Numbered from the stretch's first letter, positions 44,264 through 56,729 are shown. The stretch: 64,000 nucleotides of DNA from Musa acuminata AAA Group (GCF_036884655.1 NC_088331.1:19678001-19742000); one strand, 5' to 3'. Notes: generated by a model from the sequence alone, not told the origin. Program-made: numbers and translations.

Positions 44264-45440
44264 TGTTGAATCTCATATTTTGATGATGAAATCAATTGAT
44301 GAAGTTATGATCTAATATGTGTTTTGAGTACCGTATGACTAACTTCGATCATCGAGCCGAAGGATCAAACATTACGCCAAGGAGATCGGATGTTACGGAA
44401 GGTCAACATGCCGATTGGGCAATAGCCGAAGGAGAGGACGATGTGTAGTAGGATTAGACAAAGCGCCGGATAAACTAATGACATGTCGGATAATAAAAGA
44501 TCTATATTTTGTAATAATTTGCCTAGATCAAAGTAGTTTAAAGGGCTAATTGATTTAGTTTTGGATGTAACTATGCCAACTTAATTAAGAGCCAACTGAG
44601 CCTAAGTTGGGATTATTTTGGGCCAAGTGAAAGGCCCATTCAGTGACCCTTAGTTGGCCTAAGTGATGGCACCGCGTGAGGCTCGGCTTCCCAGGCTGTT
44701 TGGGCAGTGATATCGCCAGAGCCTAGTCTCCGATGCCCTATCAAGTGGTGGTACAACCCAATATCAATGTCAGACTGGGCGATGACACTACCCAATTTCA
44801 GACTGATAGGTGGTGGTACTGCCAGTTGTCAGTCTGGCAAGTGGTGGTATTGCCCAGTATTGGTGGTGGTACCACTAGTACCCTGACAACCCGAGATGAG
44901 ACCATTTTGGCTCTAAATTTGAATCCATTTAGAGCCTATAAATACCCCACTCATCCCTACTTGGTTTATATAAGAATTGAGAATAAAAACTTAAGAAAAT
45001 GCTATTGTAATCTTACGAGAATTCCTCTCATCTTCTTTAAGTTTGATTTCTGTTTAAGGAAAAGGTGAGATACTTGTAAAGGTTCTCTCTTAAACCCATG
45101 AAAAGGAGAAAAGCATTATAAGAAGGTACTTGATCTTCGCCCATTGAAAGAAGATCAATAGTGAAAGCCGGTGGCCTCGACAGAGGAAGAATCGGGAGTG
45201 GACGTAGGTCACGATGATCAAACCACTATAAAACTCAATTTACATTTCTGTTATACTTTTTATTCATATTGATAACTGATTTACTTGCTTACTACGCTCA
45301 ATACTCTTATGAATATTTTCAAGTTAAACATCTTTCTGATACAAGCTTTATCGAATAAAATTTTTAAATCATTGGAAGTTTTACGAAAGCACCAATTTAT
45401 CCCCCCCCCCCCTCTCTTGGTGTTGATTTCAGTCCTAACA
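44264..45440 (+). repeat. Elem-E 5' LTR (1177 bp)
   Basis: TGTTGAATCTCATATT...CAGTCCTAACA. It carries a GGTGGTACCGCC-type array (about 44650-44880), a TATA box (CCTATAAATACCCC, about 44936-44949) and a C tract (45403-45412). Confidence 0.88.
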
Positions 45441-45454
45441 ATTGGTATCAGATA
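45441..45454 (+). promoter_or_regulatory. Primer-binding site of Elem-E
   Basis: ATTGGTATCAGATA after the LTR; the first nine bases of TGGTATCAGAGC are kept and the rest has decayed. Confidence 0.75.
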
Positions 45455-45490
45455 TAAGGTTTCTCTCCGTTGGTTTAACACCCAAGAGAG

Positions 45491-46422
45491 ATGACTTTTT
45501 CCAGCAATCTAGAGGGTCACTCTATCATTCGCCCTCCTATGTTCAATGGGACATACTACATATATTGGAAAACATGAATGAGAGTTTTTACTTTCTATGA
45601 ACTTTAATTATTGAATATTGTCGAATGTGGTTTTCAAATATTGTAGAATGATTTTGAGAAAAAAATATTTTCATTAAATGCAAAAGCTATGAATACCATG
45701 AATAAAAATGAGTTTAATCATATTTCGATTTGTGAAACTACATATGACATTTGATACACTCTTAAAATTACATATGAAGACATAAGTAGAGTTAAAGAAT
45801 AAAAAATTAATCTTTTGATGCATAGTTTTGAATTATTTCGAATGGAACCAAGTGAAACCATTAGAGACATGTACACCCGTTTTACAAATGTCGTCAATGG
45901 TTTGAAAGCACTTAGTAAAAGCTTTTCTAATTTTGAACTTGTTAATAAAATACTAAGATCCCTTCCAAACAATTGGGATCCTAAAGTAATAGCAATATAG
46001 GAAGCAAAAGACCTAAACAATTTTATACCTGAAAATCTTATGGGTCTTTAATGACTTATGAAATAATTTGTATTGAACATGATGAACATAAGAATAATCT
46101 TCCAAATAACAAGAAGGATTTGACACTTTGAACGATAAAAGATCACTTGAAAGAAAACTCAAGTGATAATGATGATGACCTTGAACTCCTCACAATAAAA
46201 TTTAAAAAAATTATAAAATGAGAATCAAAGAATAAAAATAAACTTAAAAAGAACAAAATAACTTATTATGAATGCAATCGGCCGGGGCACTTTAAAAGTG
46301 AATCTCCACAATTGAAGAAGAAGGTGCTCACACAAAAGAAGAAGAAAGCACTCAAGGTGACATGGAACAAATCGAGTAAATCCGAAGACAAGGAGCAAAC
46401 CAACAAAAATGAGGTGGAGGAC
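45491..46422 (+). pseudogene. Elem-E gag, 5' part, decayed
   Basis: The ATG at 45491 starts a copia gag (HSIIRPPMFNGTYYIYW) broken by several stops. An open piece remains at 45815-46000 (EPSETIRDMYTRFTNVVNGL). Near 46262-46310 the zinc knuckle is close to complete (YYECNRPGHFKSESPQ, with the last Cys changed to Ser). It is interrupted at 46422/46423 by Gyp-3 inside EVEDY. Confidence 0.8.
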
Positions 46423-46815
46423 TATTAGAACCCTTGCAGATTCTAAACTTGGGGTTGATCTCTTTAGGGATCGACCTCCTTGGAACTCTATAGTGGTTCC
46501 TCCCTCCAAGTTGCTACTCAAAGGCTTCAGAAAAGATTCATCTATTGCTTGAGAATAAATGATGAATATATGACTATTTATAGGGCTTTTAAACCCTAAC
46601 TCTTAATATGACTCCTAATCAAGACTCCTACTTCTAACCAATTCCTAATATGACTCATAGTCAAGACTCCTATTCCTTTACAACTCCTAATTCTTCTCTA
46701 AGAAACAACCTCCTAACCCTAGCTGGCCTTTTCACCTCTTTAATAGGGGTCGGCTTAGGTAGGTTTTACATGAATGCCCCTCTCAATTAGGACTCTCTAA
46801 GCTAGAGTCCTAATA
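46423..46815 (-). repeat. Gyp-3 3' LTR
   Basis: The plus strand runs TATTAGAACCC...GAGTCCTAATA; both terminal dinucleotides are mutated from TG/CA. The polypurine tract (plus strand GACCCGCCCTCTTCAAATC, 46816-46835) follows. Confidence 0.88.
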
Positions 46816-46835
46816 GACCCGCCCTCTTCAAATCA

Positions 46836-48360
46836 ACATTGTCCTCGAGGCTGACGATATATAAATTCTGGGAATTTGATCTTCAAGTCGTCATAGTTCT
46901 CCCAAGTGGCACATTCTGTTGGTAAGTTCGCCCACTGTATTAGCACTTCAGTAGTGGGTCGTCGTCATCGAGTCACGATCGGTCGATCAATAATGGCACT
47001 CGACTAGGTTTGGAGTTCTCGTTGGGTAGTCATATTTGGTGGATGGCTTTAGGTTGTCTCCAAGCACCTGTTTACCACTTCCGTCTAGCCATCGGTTTAT
47101 GGGTGATACATTATACTCATTTTTAATTTAGTGCCCTGTAAATGGAATAACTCTGTCTAAAATCTGTTTGTGAAGATGTAAGTAGAATTTGACATAAGCA
47201 CAATGCGTCCCTTATAGCGTAATTCTTTTGAGTCCCAACTGTAATGAGCCACGGAGCTTGGTACTTCCTCCAATTTTTTTATAATCTTACTAGTCTCTCG
47301 ATCTTCCTGCCATTCCCTTTTAATATCCTCAAGGAAGTAGCTAGTCAAAAGTGAAATGGTTGAAAATTTAGCTTGCTTGGGTAGTTGTGAAAGCGTATCT
47401 ACAACAACATTCTCTTTCCCCTTTTTGTAAGTTATTTCATAATCATATCAAGAAGCTTTGTTACCCATTTTTGCTGCTCAGGGGAAGATATCTTATGTTC
47501 CAAGAAATATTTTAGGCTTTTATGGTCGGTCTTGATTTGAAAGCATTGCTCGATCAAGTACGATCTCTATTTGGCCATAGCATGCACAATCGCGAGCATC
47601 TCCTTGTCATAAATAGTTATTTTGAGATGGGAAAGAGATAATGCCTTACTAGTATAAGTAAGGGGGCGGCCATCTAGCATTAGTATAACACCAATTTCGA
47701 CTTCGGAGGCATCGGCTTCAATAACGAAAGTCTTGCCAAAGTCGGGTAGCGCTAGTACGGGCGTTGTCATCATTGCGGCTTTAAGTTTGTCGAAGGCGGT
47801 GGTGGCTTTGTCCAACTATTGGAAAGTATCTTTTTCTAGCAAAGAAGTAAGTGGTGCACTGATCTTTCTATAGTTTTTCATGAACTTATGGAAGAAGCCT
47901 ATTAAACCGAGAAAGCCACGTAACAATTTTATGTTCCTTGGGGTCGGCCAGTTCTCGATTGTTTCAATTTTGGAGGGGTCCACTACCACACCTTCCTCTG
48001 ATATGATATGCCCAAGATAATTCACCTTCTATTAAAGAAAGCAAAAATTTATAGTGGTCGTTGTGTGTTCAAAAGGTGACTTTCGGTATGTCTTCTTCGC
48101 ACACTCGTATTTGATGATACCCAGATCAAAGGTCTAACTTTGTGAAGATTTGTGCTCCCTTTCATCTAGCAATTCATCTACTATTGGAATATGGTATTTG
48201 TCCTTGAAGGTTATGCTATTGAGAGCTTGGTAATTAATGCATAATCGCCATATTCCATCCTTCTTTTGTACGAAGAGCACCGGTGAAGAGTATGGGCTGC
48301 AACTTGGCCGAATAACTCCTGTTTCGAGCATCTCTTTTACAATCCTTTCCATTTCATCCC
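46836..48360 (-). pseudogene. Gyp-3 pol remnant: RT, RNase H, integrase pieces
   Basis: From about 48352: RT start ([20 protein letters not shown]), a frameshift after DELLDE, then at about 48040-48052 the same jump over the catalytic FVDD region as in Gyp-1. RT thumb follows ([20 protein letters not shown], 48031-47816), then RNase H (KTFVIEADASEVEIG, 47815-47567). The integrase start (47348-47157) joins directly to C-terminal integrase near 47110-47145. Stops and shifts are frequent. No active enzyme can be made. Confidence 0.85.
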
Positions 48361-48859
48361 TTTGGAGATATGGATACTAATATGGCTGAGTATTTGCTGA
48401 AGGTTTGCCTAGAAGAATCGTTATACAATGATCATGCCAATGGATAAGAGGTAGGTTGCGCAGTTCGTCAAATATATCTGAAAATTCAGCAAGCAAAGGA
48501 AGTAGATTTGGATCTTCAAATTCTGTTGGCTCTCCCTTAGTTTGCTATTCAAGTTTTACTAAAAAGTTACTGCATGCTTCATGCAAAACCTTCTCCATTT
48601 GTTGTGTGCAAATCGTCATTACGTCGCCCCCACGTTTCCCGTGTAGTATCACCTGTTTCCCCTTACTGTAAAATTTCATAACTAGTTTCATAAAATTCTA
48701 AGAAACATCACCTAATGTCATTAACCATTTAATTTTAAGCATGGCCTCATGATCATCAAGAGGGAGGAGGAAGAAATATGCAATTATCTATTAGTCCTAC
48801 CACAACAGTTTCGCCTGCGGGCATCTTTGGTCGCACTTTAGGGTTCTGCCGTCGGCTTC

Positions 48860-49240
48860 CTTTACATCAGACTTGCTGTAACCTTCGATGTTGAGTGCCA
48901 TCTAAGCTGTAACTTTACTATTTAGAAAGTTATTAGTGCTGCCCGTATCGATGAGAATAGTGATTGGTTGTTGTTTGAGAAGGCCTCTAAGTTTCATCGT
49001 TTGTGGGTTTGAGTAGCCAGCTAGTGCATGTACCGTAACGTTGGTAAGTTGTGACTCTTCTTCCGCATCTTCTTCTTCATGTTCAAGGCTCTCTTTTGGA
49101 TGTTCAATGACCTCTTCTTCTACTGATTTAACCATAAGAAGTCTCCGTTTACTACAACAATGCTCACGGCTCCACGACTCATCGTAGTGCCAATATAACC
49201 CCTTCGTAGATCGCTCCCGAAGTTCTTTTCTTGTCAACCT
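48860..49240 (-). pseudogene. Gyp-3 aspartic protease-like region
   Basis: The reading 49237-48902 includes NVTVHALAGYSNPQTMKLRG and then the aspartic protease signature ITILIDTGSTNNFLN, where DTG is the active-site triad. It is preceded by an acidic Glu-rich linker. Retroviral-type proteases process Gag-Pol; this copy ends in a stop and is separated from RT by frame breaks. Confidence 0.8.
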
Positions 49241-50040
49241 TTTTAGTACAGGGACTCAATTGATAGTAGGGGGGGCTGAGGGCTTCAGTATTGCTGGTTG
49301 GGGAGTAACCCTAGTCCTTCAGGCTTCATGGTTCAATTACTCCTCTTGAAGTCGTGCGAAAGAGATAGTTGCCATAAGCGTGTACGGATGTCGCGCTTTA
49401 ACTTCTCCCCGGATCTCCGACTTCAAGCCCTCAATAAAGGTCTCCAATAGCTGTTTTTGAGATTAATCATGAGTTTGATTAGATAATCTTTCAAACCTAA
49501 TTTGGTACTCTTGAATGGTGGAGGTTTGTCGGATCTTCGCTAGTCGTCCGTCAATGTTCTCGTAATCGGTTGGTTCGAAGCGGATCAGTAGTCCTTCTTT
49601 GAATTATCACCATGAGAGGATTTCATGAGTATATTCAAACTAGTCAAACTATTGTATGACATCCTCGTCAAGATGTATAGCTGTAATTTTCACCATAGAT
49701 GTGTCCACGGTTTTGTGGTATCAAAAATATCGCTCCGCGTGCGAGATCCAACCAATCGGGTCTCCTTCTTCCCATCTAGGGAAGTCCACCCTCATATGTG
49801 GATAGTTGAGATCAATATAGAGCCTCCTCTCTCTTGGAAGTCATCTCTTCGGGCTTAGTGTGATTGGGCAGAGCTCTCTCTTTGATGTGATTTCTTCGGG
49901 CTTGGTGGTCAGCCCAATCTGAGTTCGGTAAAGAGCATCCAAATCTTATCCTCCATTCGTGCCTCGAAGGCTTTGAATTTAGCTTTGATTGCCTCCTCAG
50001 ATGCTATAGTATATGCCTCTAAATCTAGGATGTTAAGATC
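49241..50040 (-). pseudogene. Gyp-3 gag remnant
   Basis: Decayed gag, with the part around 49640-49480 matching Gyp-2 gag at about 2150-2020 (encoding FERLSNQ-like and GLLIRFEP-like residues). Many stops. Confidence 0.7.
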
Positions 50041-51329
50041 TCTCTTTTGTTATCGAGTTAAAGGCATTTATAGGTTGAGAGAAGTGATGGTCAAAAGGGT
50101 TGGTAGATTGGTGGATATAGGCTGTGGTTTAGGCTTATTTTGTAGCTGTTTTGGGTACAGTTTGAGGGTGAGGTTTGATGGAGTTTTAAGGCTATGGATG
50201 AAAGCTTTAGATCTGTAATAGATAGCAGCAAGGATTTGATAGAAATCAGTGGAAGTTGCTGCAGGTATGTGTTGTCTTGTAAGAGCAGAATTATCATCGA
50301 AGAAACAGCGGTCTCTTGATGAAATTTCCACCAAAAACTTAAGAGATTTGAGGAGGGAATTGATAGAAAAATCTCAGTTTATATGACAGCAAGAATGTCC
50401 AATTTAATCAAAAAAATTTCGGTAGTATAATAGTAAGGAAATTGGTGCAAGTTGCGATAGCAGAATTCTCGTCGAAAAATTTCAGCGGTTTGCGATAAAA
50501 ATTTGCAATAACACAAAAATGTTTTTAGAGATGAATTCCTTAATAGATTAATCTTAGATGGAAGCCAAAATGATCTATGAAGTGTATAAGAAATTATTTT
50601 CAAAAAGGATTGCAAATAGATCTGTTAAGGCAACAATATGTTGCTAAAATTATCTACAGCACAGATTTTCTAGTGTAGCAGATTGGACGTAAAAGATTAG
50701 TGGTTTATATTGAGAATTTTTTGACAAAACCAAAGGTAAATCTACTGTTAGGAAGTGCTAAAGCTATCATAAAAATTTCATAGAGATTTGGATAGAAAAA
50801 ATATAGTAGCAAGATCAAATAAACTGTGCTATACGATTGGAATTTTACAGTGTGGATTTTCAAGTATAGCAGTTTAGACGTAAAAGATCAATGGTTTATA
50901 TTAAGAATTTTTTAACAAAACCAAAGGAAAATCTGCTGTTAGGAAGTGTCAAAGTTGTCATAAAAAAATTATAGAGATTTGGATAGAAAAAATATAGTAG
51001 CAAGATCAAATAGACTGTACTATGCGGTTGGAATTCTATAATGTATCTTTTGTCTAGAGATGAAAACTTTATGATGAAAAGTTTATGCAGCAATATAGGA
51101 ACAATAGGGTAGAAAACTAAATTGTGAGAATAAGGATAACTAAATTGCAGCAGCAATAGGGTAGAAAACCAGAACCTATTGTAATTCACGGGAAGATCAA
51201 AGGATGATCCGTAGTGGTGGAGATGACGATGAAATTCGGCGACAATCTTTTAAGCAATTGTGAGAATTGTTTTGGGTGGTTGTGGAGGTTTGATGGATGG
51301 CTGTGGAAGGACAGTGAGATGCTAAGAAT
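50041..51329 (-). other. Gyp-3 leader region
   Basis: About 1.3 kb between PBS and gag with no supported gene. It contains an imperfect direct repeat: 50655-50800 and 50840-51005 (GTAAAAGATTAGTGGTTTATATTGAGAATTTTT; TGTTAGGAAGTG). Confidence 0.6.
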
Positions 51330-51341
51330 GCTCTAATACTA
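51330..51341 (-). promoter_or_regulatory. Primer-binding site of Gyp-3 (degenerate)
   Basis: The element strand reads TAGTATTAGAGC, two mismatches from TGGTATCAGAGC, beside the 5' LTR. Confidence 0.75.
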
Positions 51342-51343
51342 GG

Positions 51344-51737
51344 TATTAGAACCCTTACAGATTTTAAACTTAGGGTTGATCTCTTTAGGGGATCGACCTT
51401 CTTGGAACTCTATAGGGGTTCCTCCCTCCAAGTTGCTGCTCAAAGGCTGTAGAAAAGATTCATCTATTGCTTGAGAATAAATGATGAATACATGGCTATT
51501 TATAGGGCTTTTGAACCCTAACTCCTAATAGGACTCCTACTCAAGACTCCTACTTCTAACCAACTCCTAATATGACTCTTACCCAAGACTCCTATTCCTT
51601 TACAACTCCTAATTCTTCTCTAAGAAACAACTTCCTAACCCTAGCCGGCCTCTTCACCTCTTTAATAGAGGTCGGCTTAGGTAAGTTTTACATGAATGCC
51701 CCTCTCAATTAGGACTCTCCTAGCTAGAGTCCTAACA
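51344..51737 (-). repeat. Gyp-3 5' LTR
   Basis: Plus strand TATTAGAACCC...GAGTCCTAACA; very similar to 46423-46815 and to the Gyp-1 LTR. Confidence 0.9.
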
Positions 51738-52825
51738 AGGACTACGATTTGATGACTCTTGACAACGAGGTAAGTAACTCAATTGAAACCCCCTTTACCT
51801 TACTATGAAATTACTTTATACATTTCATGAGTTGTTTGATGATTTTAATTAGTTAGTAGGAAATATAAAATGCCAAAAAAAAAGGGATCATGCTTCTCTT
51901 TCTAGTGATTTTAAAAAATTAAAAATTTGATCATGACAATTACATGTTAAGACCTTGTAAGAAGTAATAATGTATATCTTGATCATTTACGTATTGCTTC
52001 TCATTTTCAAATGATGATGTAATGCTTTTGTACGAAAGACTAGGGCATCACACAAATTGAAACTAAAAAGGGAATACATTTTTTTTTTAAATTTCTCTAT
52101 TATATGGAGTTTTTAATAAGAGATTGAAAAATCTATTTATGTCATTTTGAATCTCTTGAAAGTAATTTTGATAATTTGATGATTTAAATTTGAATAAGTT
52201 TTATCCAAATCTTACAATTGATACTTGAATTTTTTTATGAATCGTGATCTTGATGACTCAGAGATTTCTTATGGATGAATCAAGTTCTCCTATCTTTGTT
52301 CTATAGAGAAGTTTTTATCCTAATCATGATCTTGATTTCTCGATATTTGACACTTGGGATTTTTTTTGTAAATCAAGATATCTTATTTGATCTCTTATAT
52401 TTCTTTTTGTCATTTACTAAAGAGGAAAATTATCCAAATGAATCATGATTGTTTTTTTTATTACAACTTGAAAGTTTTCTATGAATCAAGATTTTTTCCT
52501 TTCACTAAAGAAGAGATTCATCCAAATGAATCTTGATTTTTTTCACTTGATATTTATGAATTGAGATTTATTATGAATCAAGATTTTTTATTAATTGTCC
52601 TATTACGATTCTTCTTTGTATTTGCTAAAGAAGATATTTATTCAAATTAACCATGATATATCACTTGACTTCTTGATGTTTATGACTTCAATTTTATTAT
52701 GTACAATTGTCTTGTATTTATGATTTATATATCTCATAATATGATTAAATCATTGATGAAAAAAGAGAAAAATTATACTATTGTATTCTTCCATTCTCTT
52801 TGGCAATAACAAAGGGGGAGAAAGT

Positions 52826-53170
52826 CTTGCTAGCTTGCACATCGCAAAGAAAAAAAAAATTACTAGCTTGCACATTTCAAAGAAAGAAAACTTACTAGCT
52901 TACAAAAGGAAGCAAAAATTACTAGCTTGCACATTGCAAAAGGAATCAAAATTGCTAGGTTGCACATTTCAAGGAAGCAAAAACTTGCTATCTTGCACAT
53001 CTCAAGAGAAAAGTACTAGCTTACCCATCTTGAGAGGCAAAACTTGTTAGCCTTCATACTTCAAAGAGAAGTAACACTTGCCAACCACTTGCCAACTTGT
53101 TAGCTTGCATGTTCTAAAGTGATGTAAATATTGCTAAATTACTAGCTTGAAAACATGCTAGTTGCACTTC
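52826..53170 (+). repeat. GCTAGC-rich repeat array, clearest copy
   Basis: Eight or more tandem, unevenly spaced copies of a unit close to TTGCTAGCTTGCACATTTCAA + AGAAGCAAAA (about 33-40 bp). Unlike the copies in Elem-A, B and C, the periodicity is obvious here. Confidence 0.85.
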
Positions 53171-53201
53171 TCCTTTTTGTTGATGACAAAGGGGGAGAAG
53201 T
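53166..53201. repeat. Hairpin in Elem-E, about 245 bp before the 3' LTR
   Basis: ACTTCTCCTTTTTGTTGATGACAAAGG... pairs ACTTCTCC with GGAGAAGT; it matches the element-strand hairpin of Elem-A and B. Confidence 0.85.
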
Positions 53202-53445
53202 TATGATGATGATCATGCATGATGTACTTTGATGTTTTGAAATTATGATTATGCATGAAATATTGATGATTTTAATATGCGTGCAATGATGTGATTAATT
53301 ACTTCTTTCAATACTCATGACACATGCAATGATGAAATAGTCATGATTTTCTGAATTTATAGTTTCTATCAATATGACATAATGATGGGGGGGTTTAGTT
53401 TAAACTCTGTCATCAATTGATTGTCATCATAAAAAAGAGAGAGAT

Positions 53446-54363
53446 TATTGAATCTCAGATTTTGATGATGAAATCAATTGACAAAGTTATGATCTAATGT
53501 ACATTTTGAGTGACGTAGGACTAATTTCGATCATGGAAAGATAATTCGATTAAAGCAAGAAGAATCGGACATTGGGCTGGAGTGAACATATCAGAAGATT
53601 GGATGTTGGGCCGGAGGATCGGTCGACATGCCAATAGAGGTCTTCATACCATGAGTTCAAGCATCGGGCCGAAGGATCGGACATTACGCCAAGGAGATCG
53701 GATGTTACGAAATGTCAACATATCGATTGACAATACGTCAAAGGAGAGGACGCTGCACCAAAGGATCGGATGAAGTGCTAGATAAACCAAAAATATGGTG
53801 GACAACAAAGGATCTATGCTTTGTAATAATTTACTTAGTTCGAAGTAGTTTAAAGGGCTTATTAAGTTGGTTTCGGGTGTAACCATGTCAACTCAATTAT
53901 AGGCCAACTGGACCTGAGTTGGGGTTATTTTAGGCTAAGTGAAAGGCCCATTAGTGACCCTTAGCTAGCCTAGGCGGTGTAACCGCTTGAGGCTCGACCT
54001 CCTATGCTATTTAGGCGGTGGTACCGCTAGAGCCTAGTCTCCGAGATTTTGTCAGATGATGGTATTACCTAGTGTTAATGTCAAATTGGGCGGTGGTACC
54101 GCTCAGTGTTAGACTGACAAGTGGTGATACCGCTAGTTGTCAGTTTGACAAATGATGGTACCGCCCAATATTGGCAGTGGTACAACCAGTACCTTTAAAA
54201 CTTGGTATAAGACCATTTTAGCTATAAATTTGAATTCATTTGGGGCCTATAAATACCCCACTAATCTTTGCTTGGTTTACACAAGAACTAAGAATAAAAA
54301 CTTGAGGAAACACTATTCTAATCTTGTGAGAATTCCCCTCCTCTTCTCTAAGTTTGATTTTTG
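53446..54363 (+). repeat. Elem-E 3' LTR, truncated
   Basis: Starts TATTGAATCTCAGATTTTG (TG mutated to TA) and matches the 5' LTR through the TATA box (CCTATAAATACCCC, about 54246-54259) until about 54363, where it switches to copia pol. About 260 bp of the end are missing. Confidence 0.82.
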
Positions 54364-56729
54364 TGATATACCTTACTGCTTTCTAGTGCTCTAAGCCTGG
54401 ATCCGCCTGATACCTACTCATGACACTCAGAGCATGCGCTATATATGGCCTAGTACATAGCATGATATACATGATAGATCCTATCATTGAAGCATAGGGT
54501 ATCCTCTTTGTGTTCACACTTTCTTTATGAGTCTTTGGGGATATATTCCTAGAAAGCGATATCCCATGTCTTATCCGTATGAGACTTATCTTAAAATTTT
54601 TCATGCCAAACCTTTTAACAATGGTGTTTATATACCTGGATTGGGATAAGCCAAGCATCCTCTTAGATCTATCTCTATAGATCTGAATCCCCAAGATATA
54701 TGATGCTTCTCCTAAGTCCTTCATGGAGAATTGTCTAGATAATTAAGCTTTTACTATGGATAGCATTCCTACATCATTCCCAATGATCAGAATATCATCC
54801 ACATATAACACCAAGAAGGTGATAGCGATCCCACTTACCTTCCTATACACACAAGGCTCATCTTCGTTCTTAATTAGGTCATAATTTCTAATTGCCTCAT
54901 TAAATCTTATGTTTCAAATTCAAGAAGCTTGCTTTAGTCCATAAATGGACCTAAACAACCTACATACCTTATCTGGGCAGTACTTGGACACAAATCCCTT
55001 AGGCTATATCATATAAACCTCCTTCTCGAGGTTACCATTAAGGAACATAGTTTTCATATTTATCTGTCAGTTCTCATAATCATAGTGTGCTGTAATACCT
55101 AATAAAATTTGGATAGATTTTAGTATAGCTACGGGTGAGAAGGTTTCAACACTTTACCTTTAACGATACCCTTTAGCTACTAGCCTTGCTTTATAGGTCT
55201 CTACCTTTCCATCTACTCCGATATTCTTCTTGAAAATCCACATGCAACCGATGGGTACAATACCCTTGGGTGCATCAACAAGGTTTCAAATCTTGTTGGA
55301 GTACATGGAACCTATCTCAGAATTCATTGTTTTTTACCACTTCCTAGAGTCTATACTCGTAATAGCCTCCTCATAGGTCCGAGGATCAATATCCTCAACA
55401 TTCTATCCTCTAATATGTCCCACATATCTCTCAGGAGGATGGGATACTTTATCAAACCCATGTAAAGTTGATACTTGTGTGATAGGTACCTGAACAGACT
55501 CAGGCTGTGGAGTGGTGCTTGAGTTAGGTTCTCCAACCTCGCTCAACTCTATCACGCTCCCATTGTCTCCGCCAAGAATATGGTTCTTCTCAAGGAACAT
55601 CGCTCTATTGGCTATAAAGATCTTTTGGTCCTCGGGATGATATAAATAATACTCACAAGTTTCCTTTGGGTATCCCACTAACTTGCATTGCTCCGTCCTA
55701 GATTTTAACTTATCGGGGTTGTCTTTTAATGTGGGCAAGCCAGTCCCAAATCTTAACAATATTAAGATCAGGCTTCTTCCCTTTCCCTATCTCATATGGT
55801 GTAGATATCACTAACTTAGTTGGAATTCTATTTAGATGGTAAGCTACGGTCTCTAGGGTATATCCCTAGATTGTGATAGGTAGGTCGGCAAAGCTCATCA
55901 TGGACAACACCATATCTAACCATGTACGATGCATAAATAAACCATTATGCAATGTTTCTCTCATGATGATTTCATCATTTAATATTATTGAACAACCAAT
56001 GTTCTCAAAAACTAATTTATATCCACTAACTATCAAAATTAAATGAAAATAATATGTTTTTATGATAGAAGGAATAAAATAACATGCATCCAATACAATA
56101 ATAGCTCCACTAGGTAGATGCAGGGTGACATCGCCAACAACTACTATAGAAACTTTTACCCTATTGCCTATCTTGAGGTTCATCTCGCCTCTCGCCAATC
56201 TCCTAGGTTTTGTCAGAACTTGCAATGAATTACAAATATGATAAGCACTATTGGTATCCAATACCCATGTGTTATCCTAAGAGTTTAACAAATGAAGACT
56301 AATCATAAATGTACCTGAAGCTTCTCCAAGCTTCTATTTCACCCTCTCTGCAATGTACTCTTTGCAGTTCCGTAGTTCCTCTTCCAGTGCCCATCTTTGC
56401 TGTAGTGGAAGCACTGGCCTTTGTCTTTTGTCGAGTCCCTTTTAGTAACCTTTGCTTTATCCGATCTACCCTTGCCCTTGCCATTCTTAAGGGACTTTTC
56501 TGCCTTCTTTTTATTTCTAATCTCACCAGTATAGAGAACTAGCTTCTCTTTCTCAATAGTACTCTCTACCTCCCTCAATATATTAAGGAGCTCAGGGAGA
56601 ATTACCTCAAGCTTGTTTATATTAAAATTTATTATGAATTATAAAAAGAAATCTGGTAGGGACTGAAACATAAGATCCACACACAAGTTATTTTCTAGGA
56701 CCATTCTTAGACTTGTAAGTTTCTCTATC
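54364..56729 (-). pseudogene. Decayed Ty1/copia gag-pol (3' part cut off)
   Basis: Minus-strand order: gag end with zinc knuckle-like [15 protein letters not shown] (about 56450-56400), protease region (MDTNSAYHICNSLQVL, from 56261, with Asp-Thr kept but Gly lost), integrase tail (YPKETCEYYLYHPEDQ, 55759-55403), RT with the catalytic LYVDDILII (about 54808-54782), and the RT end (EASYILGIQIYRDRSKRMLG, 54724-54383). Many stops and frameshifts. It stops at 54364 against the Elem-E LTR and is cut at 56729 by Elem-D. Unrelated in detail to the gag-only family. Confidence 0.85.

Larger units (their letters stand above)
46423..51737 (-). mobile_element. Gyp-3: full-length defective Ty3/gypsy retrotransposon (5.3 kb)
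   Basis: LTRs 46423-46815 and 51344-51737 with a perfect 5-bp duplication AGGAC (46418-46422 and 51738-51742). Removing it rejoins the Elem-E gag reading GAGGTGGAGGACTACGATTTG. Order on the minus strand: LTR, PBS (51341-51330), leader, gag, protease-like region, RT with its catalytic part deleted, RNase H, integrase with its core deleted, polypurine tract, LTR. It shares both deletions with Gyp-1, so the defective form itself was copied. Confidence 0.92.
51743..53445 (+). other. Elem-E interior after gag
   Basis: The gag reading resumes briefly (YDLMTLDNEV) and ends. The rest is AT-rich with no pol. It includes serial ATGAATC(A)AGATTTTT repeats (about 52220-52640), a CTAGC-rich array (52826-53170), the hairpin (53166-53201) and a decayed polypurine tract (AAAAAAGAGAGAGAT, 53431-53445). 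Confidence 0.72.
44264..54363 (+). mobile_element. Elem-E: gag-only copia-type element with a nested gypsy
   Basis: 5' LTR 44264-45440, PBS, decayed gag (45491-46422 and again from 51743), AT-rich interior with hairpin and CTAGC repeats, polypurine tract, and a 3' LTR (53446-54363) missing its last quarter. No pol. Gyp-3 is inserted in gag. The 3' end is cut where copia pol sequence begins at 54364, so the target duplication cannot be tested. Confidence 0.82.
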
